Origin: Bacillota bacterium
GTDB lineage: Bacteria > Bacillota > Clostridia > Christensenellales > Pumilibacteraceae
Direction of reading: 5' to 3'
DNA length: 49,188 nt
Assembly: GCA_009780325.1 (NCBI GenBank)
Contig: WRAF01000014.1
Location: 1-49,188 of the forward strand
Below the pieces are notes generated by a model, which was not told where the DNA came from, ran no database searches, and saw only the letters and a program-made list of their open reading frames with translations. Position 1 is the first letter of the stretch. Each line of letters begins with the position of its first letter. This document shows, piece after piece, positions 43,396 to 49,188 of the stretch. The translations under genes and the position numbers were made by a program.

Positions 43396-45153
43396 TTACC
43401 AATAAATATCTGATTTTTTTGTTCTTGCTTTTATGCGCTCTCTGCTTAAAGATTTTAACATCTCTAATTGAGGACCTTTTGTGTGTTTGATTGAATATGC
43501 TACATTCATTAAATGATCAGCAACTCTTTCTAGGCTGGTGATGATTGCATAAAAATGCGTGCCACCCTCAACAGTGCATTCTCCTTTTTCTAGTCTAGAT
43601 ACATGGCTAAATCCTGAGATTTCTTTTAATTCATCAATGCCTTGCTCAATATCAGCAATTTCATCTAGTAGATTAGTGTCTCTTTTTTCGAAAATATCTA
43701 ATGATTTGTCAAACATTAATTCAACTTGCTCTAGCATTTGATTAAGTTCTTCTTTAGCTTTATCAGAAAAAATAATTTTATCGGCAATCATTTCGCTAGT
43801 TTCTTCTAAAATGCTCATGGCATGATCACCGATTCTTTCTATGTCGGATACCACATAATGAAGTGAACTAACTATTGTTTGGTCATTTTGCGATAGTTCT
43901 TCTTTTGATAAACTTACTAAATATAATCCAATACCTTTATTGATGAAATTGATTTGTTGTTCTGTATTAGTAATTTTTGCTTTTGTAGTGTTATCTAAAT
44001 TTATGGCAGAATTAACTGCAAGCAAAATATTATCTTTTGCCAGTTGTCCCATATGAAGTGTTTCTTTTAAAGATGCTTGAATAGGTGATAGGTCTTCTCT
44101 TTTATTTATATATTCTAATTCAGGATCTTTTAGTCCGCCTTCTTTGTCTTTAATTATTAAAGTAGATAACTTAGCTAAAGGCTTAACAAAGCCTATTAGG
44201 GCAATAGCGGCTGTTAGATTAAAGAATGTATGGAAAATAGCGGCTTGCAGTCCACGGTTTTCAACACGAATATATGTTCCGTTAACATAGTTATAGCTGT
44301 ATGATGGTGAAGCTATTATGTCAAGCAGGCTTGCTGCTTGATTTCTAAATGCCCAAACTATAGGAAGCAGAATAATTACACCTGAAAAGTTGAAGAAAAA
44401 ATGTATCAATGCTGCTCTTTTTGCGTTTGCGGTTAGACCAATAGAGGCGATTAGTGCAGTGACAGTTGTACCTAGATTTGCACCTATTAATACAAATAAA
44501 GCCGCTTCAATGGGGATGGCTCCGTAATTTGCCATGCCTACAATCATAACAGAGGTGGCTGTTGAGCTTTGGGTGATGAGGGTAAGAATAGTGCCTACAA
44601 TGAATAATAGGAGAGGGCCAACGGGATTTGTAGACATGTTATAGAACATTGTTTCAAAGGCATTTGTCACTGTAGGATTATTTCTAAAGGCGCCTGACAT
44701 AAAATTCATGCCTACAAATGTTATAGATAGACCTAGGATGATTTCACCGATTAAAGAGAGTTTTCGTTTTTTAGACACATACATTATAAAGCCGACAAGA
44801 CCAGATGCCATAAATATTTGAGAAATAGGGACATCACCAATGGCAGCCAAATAAGCAGTAAGTGTTGTGCCTACATTTGCACCTAATAGAATGCCTGTGG
44901 CTTGAATTAGAGTCATTACACCTGCGTTGACAAATCCTACTACCATTACTGAGGTGGCAGTAGATGAGTTTGTTATGACTGTGGCTGCAGTGCCAAGACC
45001 AACATTTATAAATCGATTGTCACCAATGCGGGCAAAAGTTTTTTTGACAGATTTGCCTGCGCCTTTTTGTAGGCCGCCAGACAACAGTTTCATACCTAAT
45101 AAAAATACAGCCACGCCTGCAAAAAGCATTAGCACGCTTCTAAACATTTCCAT
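43396..45153 (-). CDS. Na/Pi cotransporter family protein with PhoU domain
   Basis: A 585-residue protein. The N-terminal half (about 1-330) is membrane-embedded and holds the two inverted Na/Pi repeats with TNSSTATSVMVVGFV and TQSSTATSVMIVGMA (QSS/NSS motifs). The C-terminal part (about 360-560) is a helical PhoU-like domain (VVSDIERIGDHAMSI, ERVADHLMNVAYS). Such proteins take up phosphate with sodium or affect phosphate signalling and efflux. AAAGGA precedes the ATG. The unknown gene at 45178-45885 lies upstream on the same strand. Confidence 0.93.
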   Translation of the reverse strand: MEMFRSVLMLFAGVAVFLLGMKLLSGGLQKGAGKSVKKTFARIGDNRFINVGLGTAATVITNSSTATSVMVVGFVNAGVMTLIQATGILLGANVGTTLTAYLAAIGDVPISQIFMASGLVGFIMYVSKKRKLSLIGEIILGLSITFVGMNFMSGAFRNNPTVTNAFETMFYNMSTNPVGPLLLFIVGTILTLITQSSTATSVMIVGMANYGAIPIEAALFVLIGANLGTTVTALIASIGLTANAKRAALIHFFFNFSGVIILLPIVWAFRNQAASLLDIIASPSYSYNYVNGTYIRVENRGLQAAIFHTFFNLTAAIALIGFVKPLAKLSTLIIKDKEGGLKDPELEYINKREDLSPIQASLKETLHMGQLAKDNILLAVNSAINLDNTTKAKITNTEQQINFINKGIGLYLVSLSKEELSQNDQTIVSSLHYVVSDIERIGDHAMSILEETSEMIADKIIFSDKAKEELNQMLEQVELMFDKSLDIFEKRDTNLLDEIADIEQGIDELKEISGFSHVSRLEKGECTVEGGTHFYAIITSLERVADHLMNVAYSIKHTKGPQLEMLKSLSRERIKARTKKSDIYW

Positions 45154-45177
45154 TTTAAAGTTTTCCTTTTGTGTGTC

Positions 45178-45885
45178 TTAAATTAGATTTTCAAACTCAG
45201 GCAATAATGCAGGCTTGTATAGTCTGACTTTTTTGAATAATTTTGCATAAACTCTTTGGAATTGCTGTTCATTATTTTGCTCTTGTGCAATCAACAAAGC
45301 ATTTCCTAATGCTAAAATTTCACCTTTTTCAACTGCATCAAGATTGCTGTCAGAGTGTATTCTTGCCAAAAATACATTTAACTTTTTTTCAAAATTATAA
45401 TTTTGTTGTTCTTCTTTGTTTGCTTCTTTAACTATAGCTTGTTCTTGATAGTTTCTGTTTTGCTTCATAGACAATAAGTATGATATAGATGTTTTAAACG
45501 GAGATATTATTTTTTCTAAAAACATTTCATAAGCAACATTTATATCACCTTTTTGAACCATTAATAAAAAATCATTTAGGTCAATAATTTTTTTATCCAT
45601 GTCTAAAAGCATGCAAAAAACAAGGCATGCAATTGCTTTAGGTTCTTCTGGCAGCTTAAATGAATTAGACATAAAATTTTTGGCAGTTTCCTTATAGTCA
45701 AAGTCAACCAAAATCTCGTCAAATAAATCATATATGGTTTTAGAAACAGCAATGGCTTCTAAAAGTGCAGTGATTTTAACATCAGCAAGTATGTATTGTG
45801 AGTTTAATAGGTTGTCACAAGCCGTTTTAAATTCATTTACTTTTGTATCTGATGAACTCATCAAATCATAAATCGTAGTGTCCAT
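45178..45885 (-). CDS. Unknown helical protein
   Basis: A 235-residue soluble, mostly helical protein (MDTTIYDLMSSSDTKVNEF at the start) with a charged Gln/Glu-rich stretch at about 155-180. I do not recognise it. The ATG at 45885 is chosen over a TTG at 45921 because a promoter covers the extra codons and leaves a leaderless start. It lies 24 bp upstream of the Na/Pi gene and is probably cotranscribed with it. Confidence 0.6.
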   Translation of the reverse strand: MDTTIYDLMSSSDTKVNEFKTACDNLLNSQYILADVKITALLEAIAVSKTIYDLFDEILVDFDYKETAKNFMSNSFKLPEEPKAIACLVFCMLLDMDKKIIDLNDFLLMVQKGDINVAYEMFLEKIISPFKTSISYLLSMKQNRNYQEQAIVKEANKEEQQNYNFEKKLNVFLARIHSDSNLDAVEKGEILALGNALLIAQEQNNEQQFQRVYAKLFKKVRLYKPALLPEFENLI

Positions 45886-45892
45886 AAGAATT

Positions 45893-45921
45893 ATTTTATT
45901 ATGTTTAGACAATATAGTCAA
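45893..45921 (-). promoter_or_regulatory. Promoter giving a leaderless mRNA (minus strand)
   Basis: On the minus strand TTGACT (45921-45916), 17 bp, TAAAAT (45898-45893), then 7 bp to the ATG at 45885. No ribosome site. Confidence 0.7.
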
Positions 45922-45992
45922 GCATTTTTGCAGATGGTGTTAATATTTTTGCAGTAGTTTTTTGAAAATATTCTATTTCCATTCCTAACATT

Positions 45993-46013
45993 ACAGGCGG
46001 TATTGCTGGGGTA
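45993..46013 (+). repeat. GLUG-motif fragment in an intergenic region
   Basis: The 21-bp sequence acaggcggtattgctggggt plus a is identical to 49127-49147 inside the GLUG repeats of the large surface protein, where it encodes TGGIAGV. Here it lies in non-coding DNA between divergent genes, so it is a relic of a similar gene. Confidence 0.6.
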
Positions 46014-46054
46014 AAACTTTCACAATAATTTTTAGTGAATTTTTAGTGAAATTG

Positions 46055-46083
46055 TTGACAGATTTCACATAAAATGGTAATAT
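46055..46083 (+). promoter_or_regulatory. Promoter of the lipoprotein gene
   Basis: TTGACA (46055-46060), 17 bp, TAATAT (46078-46083). A direct repeat tttttagtgaa precedes it. The downstream ATG (46104) has GGAGG. Confidence 0.75.
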
Positions 46084-46103
46084 ATATTTGGAGGAAGAAA
46101 TTT

Positions 46104-46586
46104 ATGAAAAGGAAAATTATTATTTTAGGAATGGCATTGGTGATGCTGTTTTCTTTTGTGATGTTTGGAGGGTGTGAGGCGAATAGGAATTTTAGTGAAG
46201 ATGAGCATATTGAGAGGATTTCTGAGAGGGTACGGGAAAGGTTTTTTTATGAGGGAGCGGAGCATCCTAACACAGGTTTTAGTGTGGCTATGTTGTATAG
46301 TGATGTTGGGAATCCAGATTTTTTTATGGTGGAGTTTGAGATTGACGGATATGTTTCTAAAGTCATTATTGGAAGAATTTTTAGGAAGAGGTATTATGTG
46401 GGGTCTACTTTATATGCTGAAAGTTTAAGCCATGATAATATATACTTTTGGATTTGGGAACCTAAAGGTTTTTATAGAGTTTTGATTAGAACAGAAGCAG
46501 GTTTTATGTCTGGTGGAAGTATAATAATTCCAATTACTAATATACCTGTGCCAGCTAGAAGACCGTCTCGAAATAATAGACTATAA
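46104..46586 (+). CDS. Small lipoprotein, unknown function
   Basis: GGAGG at 46090 fixes the ATG at 46104. The 160-residue product starts with a lipoprotein signal (MKRKIIILGMALVMLFSF, then lipobox FGGC, Cys at about 24) and continues as a beta-rich domain (FMVEFEIDGYVSKVIIGRIF). The signal closely resembles that of the tiny ORF at 33260, so the two islands share a gene type. Function unknown. Confidence 0.72.
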   Translation: MKRKIIILGMALVMLFSFVMFGGCEANRNFSEDEHIERISERVRERFFYEGAEHPNTGFSVAMLYSDVGNPDFFMVEFEIDGYVSKVIIGRIFRKRYYVGSTLYAESLSHDNIYFWIWEPKGFYRVLIRTEAGFMSGGSIIIPITNIPVPARRPSRNNRL

Positions 46587-46632
46587 ATTAAAAAATATTA
46601 AATATTTATATAAACAAAAGGAGAAAATAAAA

Positions 46633-48063
46633 ATGGAAAAAACTAAAGTTAAATATAAAAAAGTTATATTGATAGCTATATTACTGTTAGGTGCAGTTAT
46701 TATAAATGTGGCTATGTTAAATCATAATTCTGTATATAATGCATCAGTATTTGAGAGTGAGGGCATCATTTTAGAGAATTCAATGGATGCGGAATTAAAT
46801 TATTTATCATCAGTAGCAGATATAATGCCATTAGGTGATAATAATTTCAGAGAAAATAGGATATTGCCATACCCAAATGTAATATTTAATGGAATGACAT
46901 ACATACCAAATAGGGATTTTTTTATTAGGAATCCGCATCACATGCCAAATACTACAGATAGAGAAAGTCCATATTTTCTTCATTCATTTGGTGTGTGCAC
47001 CTCTGTTGCCGCACAGCTTTTAATAAGCTATCATAATTATTTTACTGACAGACGAATTGTACCCCAAACACATAATGGCAGAAGATTTTTAGAGCAAAAT
47101 TATGGTAATTTAAATTATTGGCCAAGTTTTCATCTTAGACCTACTACTCTTCGTTTTCATCAGCGGCTATTAAGATATCGCCATGTTTCACAAGCACAAT
47201 GCCAGCAAATTAGTACAACCAATGCAATGTTTTTAGATAAATTTGACCGCATACCTTTAGATTGGTTCAAGCCTGGGGTACTATTTGCTCAAACACCTAG
47301 CTTTGTTGCTACATCAATGAATAGATTTATAAGAGAGCATTATAGAGATGCAAACAATAATAGACTTTATAATAATGTTGAAATTGTAAGCAGAAGAGCA
47401 AATCACAAAACAATTGCAGCAAGAGCCAGATATGAGATAGACAACGGCAGACCCATTGCTATTGGATTAGATGGGTCAAAATATTCAGATTCACTAATTT
47501 CAATACATGGAGTAGTTGCATTTGGACATGGGTATCAATATATTGACGGAGTCAGAGCACATGGCTTTGTTGTACATTTTGGGTGGGAAACATATAACCA
47601 CAATGTATGGGTGCCATCAACCAGTTTTGACTATTATATCCGCATGCAGGTTAACAACATCACACACAATTTTATTGTGTGCACAAACCCAAATAATGAA
47701 ACAGTAATACATAATGGTCTTAACTATCAAATTTTGCGCTGCACCAATACAGGAGTAAGACGCCCGCAATCGCCGTTAATTTTTGAACCAATAGCAGGCA
47801 CTAACAATGTATCAATCAGTGCAAGATTGGGGGCAGCTTTGCCTGCTGATTTTGTTATACCATCAACTGTTAATATTGGCGGGACAAATAGAACCGTCAC
47901 CGCCATCGCAGTAAGAGCCTTCCAGCTAAACACATCAATTTTAAGCGTGAGTATTCCAGAAACAGTGACAAGCATAGGAGAGATGGCATTTTGGCTCACG
48001 CCCAACCTAACGCAAGTCACCTTCGCTCCAAACAGCCAATTACAAACGATAGGCAGATTTTAA
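46633..48063 (+). CDS. Exported papain-like/C39-like peptidase with BspA LRR (5' part)
   Basis: A 476-residue frame with an N-terminal membrane or signal helix (about 10-29). FGVCTSVAAQLLISYH (Cys122) followed by IHGVVAFGHGYQY (His292) and HFGWETYNHNVWVP fits the Cys-His order of papain/C39-like peptidases. BspA-type LRRs begin near residue 415 (VTAIAVRAFQLN, SVSIPETVTSIGEMAF). The frame stops at TAA 48061 in mid-repeat, and the protein continues in the +1 frame (next feature). AAAGGAG precedes the ATG. Confidence 0.65.
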   Translation: MEKTKVKYKKVILIAILLLGAVIINVAMLNHNSVYNASVFESEGIILENSMDAELNYLSSVADIMPLGDNNFRENRILPYPNVIFNGMTYIPNRDFFIRNPHHMPNTTDRESPYFLHSFGVCTSVAAQLLISYHNYFTDRRIVPQTHNGRRFLEQNYGNLNYWPSFHLRPTTLRFHQRLLRYRHVSQAQCQQISTTNAMFLDKFDRIPLDWFKPGVLFAQTPSFVATSMNRFIREHYRDANNNRLYNNVEIVSRRANHKTIAARARYEIDNGRPIAIGLDGSKYSDSLISIHGVVAFGHGYQYIDGVRAHGFVVHFGWETYNHNVWVPSTSFDYYIRMQVNNITHNFIVCTNPNNETVIHNGLNYQILRCTNTGVRRPQSPLIFEPIAGTNNVSISARLGAALPADFVIPSTVNIGGTNRTVTAIAVRAFQLNTSILSVSIPETVTSIGEMAFWLTPNLTQVTFAPNSQLQTIGRF

Positions 48064-49188
48064 CACAGGACTATACCAAATCACCATCCCGTCAAGCATA
48101 AGGCAGGCGTGGGACATAGGCGGCAGTGCGTTTATGGAGCATACTACGGTCACTTGGGAGGATAATTTTATCTTTAGGGGCAATACAATCATACGGGCAG
48201 AAACCAATAGAGAAACACTGACAATCCCGCCTGGGTTATCTGGGCGCACGATTACGACTATCGGAGAGGAGGCGTTTCATAGAAGAAACACCCCAAATCT
48301 TGTCAATGTTATTCTGCCTGATACCATCACCACATTTGTGGGTTCGCCGTTTATGTTTGCGCATAGTGATTTAAGAGTGCTTACAAGAAAAAGAAGCCTG
48401 CCTAATGCATGGGATGATTTTTTCTTAAGGGCTGCATTATTAACACGCCCGCTGTATCTGTATTCACCTAGTGCGCCCATAGACCCGCTAGGCAGGTTTT
48501 GGAGGAGCATAGGCGGTGGTCAGCCGACGGCATGGGAGTCGTCATACATTACATTTGATTTTAATGGCGGGTGGGGTAATGCTAATCAATTAAGGGTTAA
48601 TCATGGCACAATGATTAATCAAGCTATTGCGGCAAACCCAAGAAAAGACGGACATATTTTTGCGTATTGGACATTGCCATGCGGAGAGCGGTTTGATGCA
48701 GGTGTATTAATGCAAGGTGAGTTGGTGCTTAGGGCAAACTGGTTTGATAGTGAGTTTTTAAGCGGGGACGGAAGCAGCCGTCGTCCGTATCTAATTTCAA
48801 CTGCAAATCATATGAGTCTGTTGACATATTTAGTTAATACTGTGCCTGGTTGGTCATACGGGCGGCATTTTGCGCTTAACAATGATATTTCATTAAATAT
48901 TGTTGGCTGGGAGCTTTGGTTTATTCTATCAGGTATAAACCGCTGGACGCCGATAGGTACAGAAGATAGTCCATTTCAAGGAGTATTCAATGGCAGAGGT
49001 TTTGTGATAAGCGGGATGTTTATTGAGGGGGATTTTTATGCGGCGGGGTTGTTTGGAGTAGTGGATGGCGGGCAGGTGAGGAATATTGGGGTGGTGGAGA
49101 GTGTTGCAGTGGGAGATTCTATGTATACAGGCGGTATTGCTGGGGTATTAAGGAATGGCGGGGCAGTGGTCAATAGTTATTTTAGAGG
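48062..49188 (+). pseudogene. 3' part of the same surface protein, +1 frame, cut by window end
   Basis: Reading from 48062 gives about 375 uninterrupted codons. First the LRR continues (TGLYQITIPSSIRQAW, TIGEEAFHRRNTPNLVNVIL), then an InlB-type repeat (ITFDFNGGWGNANQL, GHIFAYWTLPCGERF, ELVLRANWF), then GDGSSRRPYLIST and GLUG repeats (YAAGLFGVVDGG, YTGGIAGVL). There is no ribosome site for a separate start, so it is one gene broken at a T4 run, or a programmed +1 shift. GC content is higher than in the surrounding genes. Confidence 0.7.

Noticed and set aside
1-49188. CRISPR array, prophage, integrase or plasmid origin
   Set aside because: No regularly spaced repeat, Cas, phage structural, integrase or replication gene was found in any frame.

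Overview
The window is AT-rich chromosomal DNA of a Gram-positive type. The gene set and order are clostridial: a fab/acc fatty-acid cluster, infC-rpmI-rplT, ruvCAB-queA-yajC, pheS/pheT, mutS2 and miaA. A homologue of the sporulation gene yunB points to a spore-forming ancestry. The surface proteins (BspA-type leucine-rich repeats, InlB/Listeria-Bacteroides repeats, GLUG motifs, lipoproteins) resemble those of uncultured gut Clostridia of the Christensenellales kind. That placement is inference; no rRNA gene is present to test it.

Layout. 1-3509: a terminator, an EFR1-type flavodoxin/ferredoxin gene, dtd, a nitroreductase gene and rtcB. 3577-12677: a type II fatty-acid synthesis operon in the order fabH-acpP-fabD-fabG-fabF-accB-fabZ-accC-accD-accA, followed by a DegV/FakB-like fatty-acid-binding protein. 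No enoyl-ACP reductase and no transcription regulator lie in the cluster. 12682-18455: a SemiSWEET transporter, two unknown or poorly known membrane proteins, a B12-binding radical SAM protein, an ECF S-component/DUF1893 fusion, a HEPN-like protein and three minus-strand tRNA genes (Leu, Cys, Val). 18551-25649: infC (AUU start, attenuator-type leader)-rpmI-rplT, an rRNA methyltransferase of the SpoU type, a YebC protein, radC, ruvC-ruvA-ruvB and queA.

25650-28076 interrupts the usual queA-tgt-yajC-secDF order with a decayed IS110-type element and a large cysteine-rich lipoprotein. 28195-31722 holds yajC, a class A penicillin-binding protein on the minus strand and yunB. 31723-32166 is a hairpin-rich non-coding stretch. 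pheS (32167) and pheT (35399) are separated by about 2.2 kb of small, partly broken lipoprotein and surface-protein genes; pheT then overlaps mutS2, and miaA follows. 41394-42491 has three small unknown ORFs, then tRNA-Gln and tRNA-Lys (minus), a 32-bp inverted-repeat element, a Na/phosphate-PhoU fusion and an unknown gene (both minus). The right end (46104-49188) is a second surface-protein island: a lipoprotein, then a papain-like/C39-like cysteine peptidase with LRR, InlB and GLUG repeats that is split by a +1 frameshift at about 48058 and runs off the window.

A recurring feature is the use of consensus promoters placed so close to an ATG that the mRNA should be leaderless (13720, 18455 minus, 32167, 45885 minus). 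Other genes carry normal GGAGG-type ribosome binding sites. No CRISPR array and no complete mobile element was seen.
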